A stretch of 64,000 nucleotides of DNA from the NCBI GenBank assembly GCA_035556555.1, contig DATMES010000046.1, positions 1 through 64,000 of the forward strand, given 5' to 3'. Below are positions 41,329 to 50,330 of this stretch, piece after piece. The translations under genes and the position numbers were made by a program. A model generated the notes under the pieces. The model ran no database searches, was not told where the DNA came from, and saw only the letters and a program-made list of their open reading frames with translations. This stretch comes from Frankiaceae bacterium (GTDB lineage Bacteria > Actinomycetota > Actinomycetes > BP-191). Positions within the stretch are counted from its first letter, which is position 1; every line of letters starts with the position of its first letter.

Positions 41329-41362
41329 CGGCGGGCCGTAGCCTCAGGGGTGCGGCCCGCCG
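41329..41362 (+). terminator. Hairpin after the secreted-protein array
   Basis: CGGCGGGCCG (41329-41338) pairs perfectly with CGGCCCGCCG (41353-41362) across a 14-base loop, 15 bases after the stop of array member 4. No T tract follows, so it is a stem-only terminator candidate of the kind common in actinobacteria. Confidence 0.55.
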
Positions 41363-41414
41363 CGCGTGTTACAGTTCGTTGCCGGTTGTGCATCGACGTG
41401 TTAGAAGGAGTTCC

Positions 41415-42443
41415 GTGACCGAGAACCAGCTCGTCGTTCCCGAGGGTGGCTTCTGGCCGGCTCCCGAGATCCCGCAGCCGAACATCTATCCGATGGAGTG
41501 GCGGGTCGACACCCCCAAGCTGGTCGAGATCTACGAGAAGTCCAAGACCGCGCTGTGGAACCCGAGCGACCTCCCCTGGGACGACCTCCACCCGGAGGAC
41601 TTCAGCAGGGAGGAGCGCCTCGGGATGATGTACTGGTGGGCGCTGCTCGCGAACTTCGACGCGAGCGGGCCGGCCGTCTTCGCCCGCGCGACCATCCACG
41701 CGTTCGAGATGCACCAGGAAGACCCCGTACGCAAGTGCTTCTTCTCGATCACCCGTGACGAGATGAACCACGAGGAGTGCTGCCAGCGCGCGATCCAGAA
41801 GCTCTGGCCAGGCGGCCCGCTCGACTGGGAGCCGCAGGACGACCTCGAGCGCGCGGCGCACAACAACATCGCGTGGCTATACCACAACGGCGGGCGCTAC
41901 TGGAACGGCTACTCGAAGAGCCTCGGCAAGTACCCCATGGCCGTCCTGTTCACGTCGTTCATGATGGGCGAGGTCGCCTCCTCCACGCTCTTCCGCGGCA
42001 TGGCGACCGGCACCAAGCACACCGTGTTCCACGAGGTGTTCAAGCGGATCGGCCGCGACGAGAGCCGCCACCTGCAGATCTGCATGACGCTGCTGGAGAA
42101 CGACTGGCCCGGGCTCACCGAGGAGCACAAGGAGCACATCACGCGTCAGCTGCGCGCGGGCTTCGTGTTCCTGTCGATGATCCTGTGGGAGCCGCCGCCG
42201 CAGTTCTGGGACCTGCCGCCGTACTTCCTCGACAACCACCGCGTGCTCATCGACCACGCGCGGTCGGCGGGGCTCGGCGTGCTGACGTACGAGGAGCAGG
42301 CCGAGAACTGGAAGGTCGCGATCGCCAAGGTGCGGGCCATCGTGGAGCGCTGGGGCATCCAGTTCCCCGCGATCCCGGAGCTCGACCTCGACGGCGTCGA
42401 CGTCGGCGACATCTCGGCCGAGGACATCATTCCCGTCTTCTAG
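41415..42443 (+). CDS. Ferritin-like diiron protein
   Basis: 342 residues. The GTG at 41415 has an excellent AGAAGGAG ribosome binding site four bases upstream; an in-frame GTG-type extension to 41379 lacks one. A four-helix ferritin-like core is suggested by helix motifs RATIHAFEMHQED, TRDEMNHEECCQRAI (ExxH) and RIGRDESRHLQICMTLLE (second ExxH), the ligand pattern of carboxylate-bridged diiron sites. The protein is Trp-rich and has no signal peptide. It resembles diiron oxygenase/desaturase-like proteins; the reaction is unknown. Isolated by its own promoter region from the array upstream. Confidence 0.7.
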   Translation: MTENQLVVPEGGFWPAPEIPQPNIYPMEWRVDTPKLVEIYEKSKTALWNPSDLPWDDLHPEDFSREERLGMMYWWALLANFDASGPAVFARATIHAFEMHQEDPVRKCFFSITRDEMNHEECCQRAIQKLWPGGPLDWEPQDDLERAAHNNIAWLYHNGGRYWNGYSKSLGKYPMAVLFTSFMMGEVASSTLFRGMATGTKHTVFHEVFKRIGRDESRHLQICMTLLENDWPGLTEEHKEHITRQLRAGFVFLSMILWEPPPQFWDLPPYFLDNHRVLIDHARSAGLGVLTYEEQAENWKVAIAKVRAIVERWGIQFPAIPELDLDGVDVGDISAEDIIPVF

Positions 42444-42467
42444 CCACCACCGTCTGGGGATCCCTCC

Positions 42468-42842
42468 ATGCGCAAGCCCCTCCTCGCCTTGGTGCTCCTT
42501 GCCTCGGCGCTCACCCCTGTGTCCGCGCGGGCGACGCACGTCGACAACGTCGCGGGCGTCGAGTCCTGCGGCGCGCGGTCCGTCGGCGGCACTCGCGGCC
42601 TGTGCGTCCTCGTCGCGACGTCGGGGACGTACCTGCTCGACATCTCGCTCGACGGCGTCTTCGGCTTCGGCTGGTCCAAGCTGACCTGCCTGCCGTCGGG
42701 TCCGAGCGGCGAGGCGGCGTTCGTGGCGGCGGAGGGCGTGCCGTACGCCAGCAGGTACGTCGACCTCCCCGGCGGCCTCTGCACGCTGGAGGTCTCGTCG
42801 TCGCCCGGTGTCACGACGTACGGCTCCGTGCACCGGCTCTGA
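42468..42842 (+). CDS. Small secreted protein with four Cys
   Basis: 124 residues with signal peptide MRKPLLALVLLASALTPVSA. The mature domain has four Cys (ESCGARS, GLCVLV, LTCLPS, GLCTLE) and a beta-rich sequence (GTYLLDISLDGVFGFGW). Spacing and size recall the array at 39710-41314, but sequence identity is low, so relationship is uncertain. It starts 25 bases after the diiron-protein stop and may share its transcript. Function unknown. Confidence 0.65.
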   Translation: MRKPLLALVLLASALTPVSARATHVDNVAGVESCGARSVGGTRGLCVLVATSGTYLLDISLDGVFGFGWSKLTCLPSGPSGEAAFVAAEGVPYASRYVDLPGGLCTLEVSSSPGVTTYGSVHRL

Positions 42843-42847
42843 CCCCG

Positions 42848-43147
42848 TTGCGGCAGCCTCCCGCGCTCATCGACGGCGCCCGCGTCGTCGCGTGGGCCGG
42901 CCTGGCCACGGCGCGGCCCACGGGCGCGACCCGGCACTCGTACGGCGTGCCGGGCGACAGTGTGCCGGTCAACGACCTCTTCGCCGGCATCGCCGTCGCC
43001 CGCTACGACGACGAGGACGACGGCTGGTACCTGTTCTACTGCGACGCCGACTGGCGCACGGTCACCGACACCTGGCACGAGACGTACGAGGCCGCGGTGA
43101 AGCAGGCGGCGTTCGAGTTCGAGGGCGTCGTGCTGGTCGAGGCCTGA
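42848..43147 (+). CDS. Small hypothetical protein
   Basis: About 99 residues if started at the TTG at 42848; no ATG or GTG is available early in the frame, so the start is uncertain. The text from RQPPALIDGARVVAWAGL to the end (AAVKQAAFEFEGVVLVEA) looks coding: acidic patches (ARYDDEDDGWYLFYCDADW) and WHETYEAAVKQAAFEFEG. No signal peptide. Family not recognised. Confidence 0.55.
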   Translation: MRQPPALIDGARVVAWAGLATARPTGATRHSYGVPGDSVPVNDLFAGIAVARYDDEDDGWYLFYCDADWRTVTDTWHETYEAAVKQAAFEFEGVVLVEA

Positions 43148-43155
43148 CCCGGCTC

Positions 43156-43205
43156 GTTCTCCGCAGTCCCCACGCCGGTCTCCCGCGTAGTGATCTTCGA
43201 GGAAC
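43156..43205. repeat. Palindromic repeat family 3, copy C
   Basis: GTTCTCCGCAGTCCCCACGC to TAGTGATCTTCGAGGAAC. Same orientation as copies A, B and D. It begins nine bases after the stop at 43147, upstream of the S9 peptidase. Confidence 0.75.
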
Positions 43206-43259
43206 GCGTCGTCGTCGCCCAACCCCGACGGCAGCCACGGCTGGACGTACGCTGCGCGG

Positions 43260-45200
43260 ATGGACGACGACATCCGCGACACCCCCCTCTACGCCGACGT
43301 CGCGGACCTGTTCCGCCGGCTCAACGAGCCGTTCGGCGAGGTCAACGCCCTCACCGACCCGAGCCCGTCGCCGGACGGTCGCAAGGTCGCGTTCACGGGG
43401 AGCCGGCGCGACGTCGTCGACGCCGACCCCGTCTCGCGGGTCTGCGTCGTCGACGTCGAGACCGGCGAGGTCGAGGAGGTCACCGCCGGCCCGCACAGCG
43501 ACCGCTACCCGCGCTGGTCACCCGACGGATCGACGATCGCGTTCCTCTCCGACCGCGGGCACCCGGGTCGCTTCGGCCTGTTCCTGCTGGAGGCGGGCCG
43601 CCTCGGCGAGGCGTGGGCAGCGCCCGACATCGACGGCACCGTCGAGTGGATGTCGTGGTCGCCCGACGGCGCGTCGTTGCTGCTGGGCGTCGCGGGCAGC
43701 GGGGCGGAGAAGCCCGGCGTCGAGGGTTCAGGCCGCATCGGCGACGACGGCGACCGCCCGGCCTGGCTCCCCCACGTCACGACCGGCGACACGAGCGACC
43801 AGTGGCGCCGCGCGTGGCGGTACGACGTCGCCGCCCGCACCGTCGCGCCGTTCTCCCGCGAGGGCCTGAACGTCTGGGAGGCCGTCTGGTGCGGCAACGA
43901 CCGGATCGCCGCCGTCGTCTCCGAGAGCCCCGGCGAGGACGCGTGGTACGACGCCCCGCTCGCCCTCGTCGACGTCGCCACCGGCCGGGAGACGGTGGTC
44001 CATCGCGGGCAGGAGGGGCGCCAGCTCGGCTGGCCCGCCGCGACCGCCGACGGCTCGCGGCTCGCCGTCGTGCAGGCCCGCGCGAGCGACCGCTGGCTCG
44101 TCGCGGGCGACGTCCTCCTCGTCGAGAACGGCACCGTCACCCCCCTGCCCACCGGCGACGTGGACGTCAGCCACCTCGCCTGGCGCGACGACTCGACCCT
44201 CACCTACCTCGGTGGCCGCGGCCTCGACACCGTCCTCGGCGAGCTGCGTGACAGCACGCCCGTCGAGCTCTGGTCCGGCCCCGCCGCGGTCGGCTACGTC
44301 GCGTCGCCCGCGGACCTCGGCGACGGGACGTACCTCCTCGAGCTCACCGCGTGGGACCGCCCCGCGCAGGTCGCCGTGGTCGGCGAGGGCGTGGACCGCA
44401 CGGTCCGCGTCTTCGGCAACGCCGCCGACCCCGCCGAGTTCGGCACCGAGCGCCGCCTCACGTGGACCGCGCCCGACGGGCTGGAGATCCAGGGGCTGCT
44501 GTACGAGCCCACCGCCGGTGAGGCGCCGTACGCCACCGTCCTCCTCGTCCACGGCGGCCCCGTCGCGCAGGAGCAGTCGCGCGCACCCGCGCGGCAGCGG
44601 TTCGTCACGCCGCTGCTGGCGCGCGGCTACGCCGTGCTCGTCCCGAACGTCCGCGGGTCGGCCGGCCGCGGGCAGGCGTACGCCGAGCTGGTCGTCGGGG
44701 ACATGGGCGGCGGCGAGACGTACGACCACCTGGCCGGCCTCGACGCGCTCGTGGAGCAGGGCGTCGCCGACCCCGAGCGGATCGGCGTCATGGGCGGCAG
44801 TCACGGCGGGTTCATGACGACGTGGCTCGTGACGCAGGCGCCGGAGCGCTTCGCGGCGGCGGTCGCGCTGTCGCCGGTGACCGACTGGCGCAGCCAGCAC
44901 TTCACGAGCAACATCGCGCACTTCGACGCGGTGTTCGTCGGGGACCCCGAGGGGCGCAGCCCGCTGCTGCACGCCGACAAGGTGCGGACGCCGACGTTCC
45001 TCACGGCAGGCGACGTGGACCGGTGCACGCCGCCGGGGCAGGCGCTGGAGTTCCACCAGGCGCTGCGCGAGCGCGGCGTGCCCACGGCCTGCGCGATCTA
45101 CCCCGGCGAGGGGCACGGCGTCCGCAAGTACCCGGCGGTGCTCGACTGGACCGCGCGCATCCTCGGCTGGTTCGAGGAGTGGATGCCCCCCAAGCGGTAG
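43260..45200 (+). CDS. S9-family prolyl oligopeptidase-like serine peptidase
   Basis: 646 residues. The N-terminal 380 residues form a beta-propeller with WD40-like PDGxxxAF repeats (SPDGRKVAFTG, SPDGSTIAFLSD, SPDGASLLL). The C-terminal alpha/beta hydrolase has the nucleophile in GVMGGSHGGFMTTW, the acid in TAGDVDRCTPPGQ and the His in PGEGHGVRKYP. No signal peptide, so it acts on peptides in the cytosol (acylaminoacyl-peptidase/dipeptidyl-peptidase type). It precedes the cyanophycin genes across a family-1 repeat, so co-transcription is unlikely. Confidence 0.92.
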   Translation: MDDDIRDTPLYADVADLFRRLNEPFGEVNALTDPSPSPDGRKVAFTGSRRDVVDADPVSRVCVVDVETGEVEEVTAGPHSDRYPRWSPDGSTIAFLSDRGHPGRFGLFLLEAGRLGEAWAAPDIDGTVEWMSWSPDGASLLLGVAGSGAEKPGVEGSGRIGDDGDRPAWLPHVTTGDTSDQWRRAWRYDVAARTVAPFSREGLNVWEAVWCGNDRIAAVVSESPGEDAWYDAPLALVDVATGRETVVHRGQEGRQLGWPAATADGSRLAVVQARASDRWLVAGDVLLVENGTVTPLPTGDVDVSHLAWRDDSTLTYLGGRGLDTVLGELRDSTPVELWSGPAAVGYVASPADLGDGTYLLELTAWDRPAQVAVVGEGVDRTVRVFGNAADPAEFGTERRLTWTAPDGLEIQGLLYEPTAGEAPYATVLLVHGGPVAQEQSRAPARQRFVTPLLARGYAVLVPNVRGSAGRGQAYAELVVGDMGGGETYDHLAGLDALVEQGVADPERIGVMGGSHGGFMTTWLVTQAPERFAAAVALSPVTDWRSQHFTSNIAHFDAVFVGDPEGRSPLLHADKVRTPTFLTAGDVDRCTPPGQALEFHQALRERGVPTACAIYPGEGHGVRKYPAVLDWTARILGWFEEWMPPKR

Positions 45201-45226
45201 CGGCGTCCCCACCGCCCCACCCCGAA

Positions 45227-45295
45227 GTTACTGGTGAGTAGCGACGTCGCGGTTCACCAGTTTCCGCGTGGCGCGCGTCGCTACTCACCAGTAAC
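45227..45295. repeat. Palindromic repeat family 1, copy 3
   Basis: GTTACTGGTGAGTAGCGAC at the left end and its inverse at 45277-45295. The middle (GTTCACCAGTTTCCGCGTGG) keeps the conserved first half but diverges afterwards. It sits between two plus-strand genes, S9 peptidase and cyanophycinase. Confidence 0.85.
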
Positions 45296-45331
45296 CGCGG
45301 ATGGGTGTAGCGACCCGGTTACGCTCGGGCG

Positions 45332-46297
45332 ATGGAGGCCCCCGACCCCGACGCACCGCGCGGCGTGCTCATGGTCGTCGGCGGCGCCGAGGACAAGCTC
45401 GGCAAGCGCACGATCCTCAACCGCTTCGTACGTCTCGCCGGCGGCCCAGCGGCCACCATCGCCGTCATCTCCACGGCCAGCTCCCTCGGCGACACGATCA
45501 CCGACGTCTACCGCGAGATCTTCACCAAGCTCGGTGTCGCCGAGGTGCGAGGACTCAGGCCGGAGACGCGCGCGGAGGCCGACGACCCCGCCTGCGCCGA
45601 CCTCCTGAACGAGTGCACCGGCGTCTTCATGACCGGCGGCAACCAGGTCAAGCTCTCCTCCATCGTCGCCGGCACCAGGCTCGGCGACGCGATCATCCAC
45701 GCGTACGAGGCCGGCGCCGTCGTCGGCGGCACGTCCGCGGGCGCCTCCGTGGTCGCCACGCACATGGTCGCGGGCGGCGCCGAGGGCATCACGCCGAAGG
45801 AGCGCATGGTCCAGCTCGCGGCCGGCCTCGGCCTCGTGGACGGCGTCATCATCGACCAGCACTTCACCCAGCGGAACCGCTTCGGCCGCCTGCTCACGCT
45901 CGTCGCGCACTCGCCGCAGCTGCTCGCCCTCGGCATCGACGAGGACACCGCGATCGTCGTCACCGAGGGCCGCTACGTCGAGGTCGTCGGCAAGGGGGCG
46001 GTGACCGTGTTCGACGGCCTGCACATGCAGACGAAGGCGTACGCCGCCAAGCGCACCCAGCCGCTGCTCGTCTCCGACGTGGTGCTGCACTCGCTGCCGA
46101 ACGCCACGCACTTCGACCTGCGCACCCGCTCCCTCGTGCCCGAGGTACGCCACACGGAGGACCCCGACGTCGTCATCGGCAAGCGCCTCGGCCGTATGCT
46201 CGCGCGCCGCATCGCCGCCGAGGGCGCGTACGACACGTCCGTCGAACGCGCCGCCCGCCGCAAGCGCAGGACCCCGAAGGAGCCGAGCAGTGAGTGA
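45332..46297 (+). CDS. cphB: Cyanophycinase
   Basis: 321 residues, slightly longer than typical CphB because of a basic C-terminal tail. It is a peptidase S51 enzyme that releases beta-Asp-Arg dipeptides from cyanophycin. The nucleophile Ser lies in VVGGTSAGASVVA (about residue 135), with GVFMTGGNQVKLSS and DQHFTQRNRFGRLL as further family segments. It overlaps cyanophycin synthetase by eight bases, so breakdown and synthesis enzymes are made from one mRNA. Start ATG at 45332 follows family-1 repeat copy 3 by 36 bases. Confidence 0.95.
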   Translation: MEAPDPDAPRGVLMVVGGAEDKLGKRTILNRFVRLAGGPAATIAVISTASSLGDTITDVYREIFTKLGVAEVRGLRPETRAEADDPACADLLNECTGVFMTGGNQVKLSSIVAGTRLGDAIIHAYEAGAVVGGTSAGASVVATHMVAGGAEGITPKERMVQLAAGLGLVDGVIIDQHFTQRNRFGRLLTLVAHSPQLLALGIDEDTAIVVTEGRYVEVVGKGAVTVFDGLHMQTKAYAAKRTQPLLVSDVVLHSLPNATHFDLRTRSLVPEVRHTEDPDVVIGKRLGRMLARRIAAEGAYDTSVERAARRKRRTPKEPSSE

Positions 46298-48998
46298 GCC
46301 GTCCCCCGACCTCCGCGTCGTCGAGACGCGCGTCTACCGGGGCCCCAACTACTGGTCGTACGACCCCGCCATCAACCTGCTCGTCGACCTCGGCTCCCTG
46401 GAGGACTGGCCCACCGACCGGCTGCCGGGCTTCACCGACGCGCTCGTCGAGCGCCTCCCCGGCGTCGCCGACCACTCCTGCTCGCGCGGTCACAAGGGCG
46501 GCTTCCTCGAACGCCTCCGCGAGGGCACCTGGCTCGGACACGTCGCCGAGCACGTGGCGCTGCAGCTGCAGCAGGAGACGGGCGCGTACACCCGCCGCGG
46601 CAAGACCCGCAGCGCCAAGGAGCGCGGCCGCTACCACGTGATCTACGCGTACGCCGACGAGCAGGTCGGCCTCGCCGCGGGCAGGCTCGCCGTGCGCGTC
46701 GTCAACGACCTGGTGCGCCGCGACCCGGAGTTCGACTTCGAGGCGGAGCTGGAGTCGTTCCTGCTCATGGCGGAGCGGACTGCGTACGGACCGTCCACCC
46801 AGGCGCTGCTCGACGAGGCCGCGCTGCGCGACATCCCCTCGCTGCGCCTCAACGAGGGCTCGCTCGTCCAGCTGGGCCAGGGCGTCCACCAGCGCCGCAT
46901 CCGCGCCACCATGACGTCGATGACCAGCGCGCTCGCGACCGACATCGCGAGCGACAAGGAGCTGACCCTGCGCCTGCTCTCCAGCGCCGGGCTCCCGGTG
47001 CCCCAGAGCGAGGCCGTGCGGCACGTGGACGACGCCGTCGCGGTCGCCAAGCGCATCGGCTACCCCGTCGTCGTGAAGCCGCTCGACGGCAACCACGGCC
47101 GCGGCGTCCAGCTCGACCTCCGCGACGAGGACGCCGTACGCAACGCCTTCCCGCTGGCGCAGGCCGAGGCCCGCAGGGGCCGCGTCATCGTGGAGACGTA
47201 CGTCACCGGCAGCGACTACCGGTTCCTCGTCGTCGGCGGGCGGATGGCCGCCGTCGCCGAACGCCTCCCCGCGCACGTCGTCGGCGACGGCGTACGCACC
47301 GTCGAGCAGCTCGTCGCCGACACCAACGCCGACCCGCGCCGCGGCGTGGGCCACGAGAAGGTGCTGACCCGCATCAAGGTGGACGACGCGGCCGTCGCGC
47401 TGGTCCGGAGCCAGGGCTACGCCATGACCGACGTCCCGCCCGAGGGCACGACGGTCAAGCTGACGCTCACCGCCAACATGAGCACCGGCGGCATCTCCGT
47501 CGACCGCACGCTCGAGGCGCACCCCGACAACGTCGAGATCGCCGAGGAGGCCGCGCAGGTCGTCGGCCTCGACGTCGCCGGCATCGACTTCGTGGCGCCG
47601 GACATCACGCAGTCGGTCCGTGAGGCGGGCGGCGCGATCGTCGAGGTCAACGCCGCACCCGGCTTCCGCATGCACACGCACCCGACCATCGGCGAGCCGC
47701 AGTACGTCGCCAAGCCGGTGCTCGACCTGCTGTTCCCGCCGGGCGCGCCGAGCCGCATCCCGATCGTCGCCGTCACCGGCACCAACGGGAAGACGACGAC
47801 GTCGCGGATGATCGCCCACGTCTTCAAGGGCATGGGCCGCAAGGTCGGCATGACCTCGACCGACGGCATCCTCATCGACGAGCGCCTCGTCATCCGCGCC
47901 GACGCCTCGGGCCCGAAGTCCGCGCGGATGGTGCTGCAGAACCCCCGCGTCGACTTCGCGGTCTTCGAGGTCGCGCGCGGCGGCATCCTGCGGGAGGGCC
48001 TCGGCTACCAGCGCAACGACGTCGCCGTCGTCCTCAACGTCGCCCCCGACCACCTCGGCATCGGCGGCATCGACACGCTCGAGGACCTGGCGAAGGTGAA
48101 GCAGGTCGTCGTGGAGGCGGTGCCCCGCGACGGCTTCGCCGTCCTCAACGCCGACGACCCGCTCGTCGCCGAGATGCGCCGTGCCTGCTCCGGCGAGGTC
48201 GTGTGGTTCACGATGCGGGACGACAACGAGCTCGTGGAGTCGCACTGCCGCCGCGGCGGCCGCGCCGTGATGCTCGAACGCTCCTCGCTCGGCGACATGA
48301 TCGTCATCCGGCACGGGCGGCGTGCGATGCAGCTCGCGTGGACGCACCTGCTCCCGGCGACGTTCGACGGCAAGGCGATGATGAACGTCCAGAACGCGAT
48401 GGCCGCGGCGGCCGCGGCGTTCGCGGCGGGGGCGCACCTGCACGACATCCGCCAGGGGCTGCGGACGTTCACGACGTCGTTCTACCAAGCACCTGGGCGG
48501 CTCAACGTCGCCGAGATCGGCGGCTTCCGGGTCGTCGTGGACTACTGCCACAACGCGCCGGGCATGCGGATGCTCGGCGACTTCGTGGAGCAGCTCGCCG
48601 AGCCCGGGCCGGGCGCCGCGATCGAGAAGACGCGCCGGATCGCCGTCATCGCCACGGCCGGCGACCGGCGCGACGAGGACATGCGCGAGCTCGGCGAGGT
48701 GGCGGCGCCGCACTTCGACGCCATCGTCATCCGCGAGGACCGCAACCTGCGGCGCCGGCAGCCCGGCGAGACCGCGGGGCTGGTGGCCGAGGGCGTGAAG
48801 GCGGCGCCGGACAGCCGCTGCGTCGACCTGGAGATCGTTCTCGACGAGCTGGCCGCCACGCGGCGGGCGCTGGAGAAGGCGAACCCCGGCGACCTCGTCG
48901 TGGTGTGCGTTGACCAGACACGGGCCGTGTGGGAGGAGCTGCAGGCGCACACCGAGCGCGCACTGGCGGGAGCGGCAGACCCGGACGCTCGCCCGTAG
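46290..48998 (+). CDS. cphA: Cyanophycin synthetase
   Basis: 902 residues, normal for CphA1. It adds Asp and Arg alternately to make multi-L-arginyl-poly-L-aspartate, a nitrogen store. The N-terminal domain is followed by an ATP-grasp (GYPVVVKPLDGNHGRGVQLD, then IVEVNAAPGFRMHTHP) and a Mur ligase-like domain with P-loop VTGTNGKTTTSRMIAHVF, plus VFEVARGGILREGLGY and NVAPDHLGIGG. All expected modules are intact. The GTG start overlaps cphB. A 13-bp hairpin overlaps its stop codon. Confidence 0.96.
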   Translation: MSEPSPDLRVVETRVYRGPNYWSYDPAINLLVDLGSLEDWPTDRLPGFTDALVERLPGVADHSCSRGHKGGFLERLREGTWLGHVAEHVALQLQQETGAYTRRGKTRSAKERGRYHVIYAYADEQVGLAAGRLAVRVVNDLVRRDPEFDFEAELESFLLMAERTAYGPSTQALLDEAALRDIPSLRLNEGSLVQLGQGVHQRRIRATMTSMTSALATDIASDKELTLRLLSSAGLPVPQSEAVRHVDDAVAVAKRIGYPVVVKPLDGNHGRGVQLDLRDEDAVRNAFPLAQAEARRGRVIVETYVTGSDYRFLVVGGRMAAVAERLPAHVVGDGVRTVEQLVADTNADPRRGVGHEKVLTRIKVDDAAVALVRSQGYAMTDVPPEGTTVKLTLTANMSTGGISVDRTLEAHPDNVEIAEEAAQVVGLDVAGIDFVAPDITQSVREAGGAIVEVNAAPGFRMHTHPTIGEPQYVAKPVLDLLFPPGAPSRIPIVAVTGTNGKTTTSRMIAHVFKGMGRKVGMTSTDGILIDERLVIRADASGPKSARMVLQNPRVDFAVFEVARGGILREGLGYQRNDVAVVLNVAPDHLGIGGIDTLEDLAKVKQVVVEAVPRDGFAVLNADDPLVAEMRRACSGEVVWFTMRDDNELVESHCRRGGRAVMLERSSLGDMIVIRHGRRAMQLAWTHLLPATFDGKAMMNVQNAMAAAAAAFAAGAHLHDIRQGLRTFTTSFYQAPGRLNVAEIGGFRVVVDYCHNAPGMRMLGDFVEQLAEPGPGAAIEKTRRIAVIATAGDRRDEDMRELGEVAAPHFDAIVIREDRNLRRRQPGETAGLVAEGVKAAPDSRCVDLEIVLDELAATRRALEKANPGDLVVVCVDQTRAVWEELQAHTERALAGAADPDARP

Positions 48999-49020
48999 CC
49001 CCTACAACTACGGGCGAGCG
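48986..49020. terminator. Hairpin overlapping the cphA stop
   Basis: CGCTCGCCCGTAG (48986-48998) pairs perfectly with CTACGGGCGAGCG (49008-49020) around a nine-base loop. The left arm contains the last codons and TAG of cphA. It lies between cphA and the converging DUF5667 gene (ends 49043), so it can serve both strands. Confidence 0.7.
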
Positions 49021-49042
49021 CCGGGAACCTGCGGGCGCCTCC

Positions 49043-50062
49043 TTACGGAAGCGCTGGGGGAAGCGTAACCGGAAGTGTGGGCTCGATCGTCGGCAGTGGC
49101 GGAATCGTGATGATCGGCGACTTCGTCGGGTCGACCGGCGGCACGGTGACCGACGGGTCGACCGGCGGGACCGTGACCGGCGGGCCTGACGTCGGCGGCG
49201 TCGTCTTCGGCGGCGTCGTCTCGCTCGGTGACGTCGGCGGCGGCGTGGTCGGGCGCGGGCTCTTCGAGGGGTCCTCGCCGGGCCGGGTGATGCCACCGGG
49301 GACAGGGAGCGACTTCAGCTGGCCGGTGACGGAGTTGACCATCGCCATGACCGCGTCGTACTCGTCCTGCGCCTGCGGCGGCAGCTGGCCGCGCAGGCCG
49401 TCCAGCGCGGCGGAGAGGTCGCCGACGGTGGCGGCGAGCTTGTCGTACGCCGCCTTCGAGCCGGCCCGCGCCTGCGCGAGCAGCTCCGCGGTGGCGTCGT
49501 CGATCTCCTTGCGCAGCTCGTCCAGTGTCTTCTCGACCTGCGCGAGGGCGTCCGCGCCGCCGCGCTCGAGCAGGGCGCGCACCTCGTCGATGCGGGTGTT
49601 CGCGTGCTCCAGGACGCTGCCCGCCTCGGCGAGCGTGCCGCCCGCGGTGCGCTTCTGCAGCTTCTCGACGGTGCGCTTGAGGCCGTACAGCGCGTCGCCT
49701 GGCAGCGAGCGCGAGGCGCCGATGCCGACGCCGGTGACGGCCACGGCGGCGGCGAGGCCGCCGGTCGCGACCTGCATGGCGGGCTTGGCGAGGACCTTCG
49801 CGAGGGTGCCGGCCGGCGACGCGGCGGGCGCGGCGGCGGCCACGGAGGCGGCGGGCGCCGACGCGGCGATGTTCGCGGCCTCGGCCATGAGCTGCGTACG
49901 GAGCGACTCGCGGAACGCCGGCGCGGGGCGCTGCGGGATCGTCGCGAGAGCACCGGCGACGGCGACGAGCGCACGGATCGCCGGGTCGACGTGGACGCCG
50001 CCCTCGGCGGCCAGTGCGCGGTCGAAGTCCTCCGCGCGGCGGTTCGTTCGCTTCATCGTCAT
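49043..50062 (-). CDS. DUF5667 protein, probable anti-sigma partner of the BldN-like sigma factor
   Basis: 339 residues. The N-terminus (RRAEDFDRALAAEGGVHVDP, then FRESLRTQLMAEA) has the DUF5667 form. A Gly/Ala helix (MQVATGGLAAAVAVTGVGIG, about residues 100-125) may cross the membrane. The DUF5667 coiled-coil region follows (YGLKRTVEKLQKR, HANTRIDEVRALLERG, VEKTLDELRKEID), then a Pro/Thr-rich tail (PSETTPPKTTPPTSGPPVTV). In Streptomyces the gene after bldN encodes the anti-sigma RsbN; position and topology suggest the same here. Not proven. Confidence 0.78.
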   Translation of the reverse strand: MTMKRTNRRAEDFDRALAAEGGVHVDPAIRALVAVAGALATIPQRPAPAFRESLRTQLMAEAANIAASAPAASVAAAAPAASPAGTLAKVLAKPAMQVATGGLAAAVAVTGVGIGASRSLPGDALYGLKRTVEKLQKRTAGGTLAEAGSVLEHANTRIDEVRALLERGGADALAQVEKTLDELRKEIDDATAELLAQARAGSKAAYDKLAATVGDLSAALDGLRGQLPPQAQDEYDAVMAMVNSVTGQLKSLPVPGGITRPGEDPSKSPRPTTPPPTSPSETTPPKTTPPTSGPPVTVPPVDPSVTVPPVDPTKSPIITIPPLPTIEPTLPVTLPPALP

Positions 50063-50163
50063 CTCGCCTCCACACCGAGCAACGAGGCCGTGAGGGCGGC
50101 GGATGCGGGCAGAAGCGGGTCATTCGGGAAGATGGCCCGTTGTGACCATGCCGGGCGGGACGT

Positions 50164-50325
50164 AGGGCCTGTCTCCGGACTCGTGATCGTCGCGAGCGGC
50201 GTCCGGGATGGTGCATCGCAAGGCGGAGGCGGCGCCGATAGCAGCGCTATCGGCGTCTCCGACAACGCGGCGAGGTGCCGTCCCGGGCGTCGCGTAGCAG
50301 ATCGACGAGGTCGGAGACAGGCCCT
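50164..50325. mobile_element. MITE-like element, 160 bp, terminal inverted repeats
   Basis: AGGGCCTGTCTCCG at 50164-50177 and its exact inverse at 50312-50325. Inside are further palindromes, notably GCCGATAGCAGCGCTATCGG (about 50234-50254). There is no ORF. It lies in the 268-base gap between the sigma factor stop and the DUF5667 start. No clear target duplication was found (TA on the left, TG on the right). It looks like a non-autonomous element, but may be a large palindrome of another kind. Confidence 0.6.
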
Positions 50326-50330
50326 GGTGC

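Noticed and set aside
46173-48950. 925-codon minus-strand frame opposite cyanophycin synthetase
   Set aside because: Antisense shadow without motifs; cphA has all expected domains.
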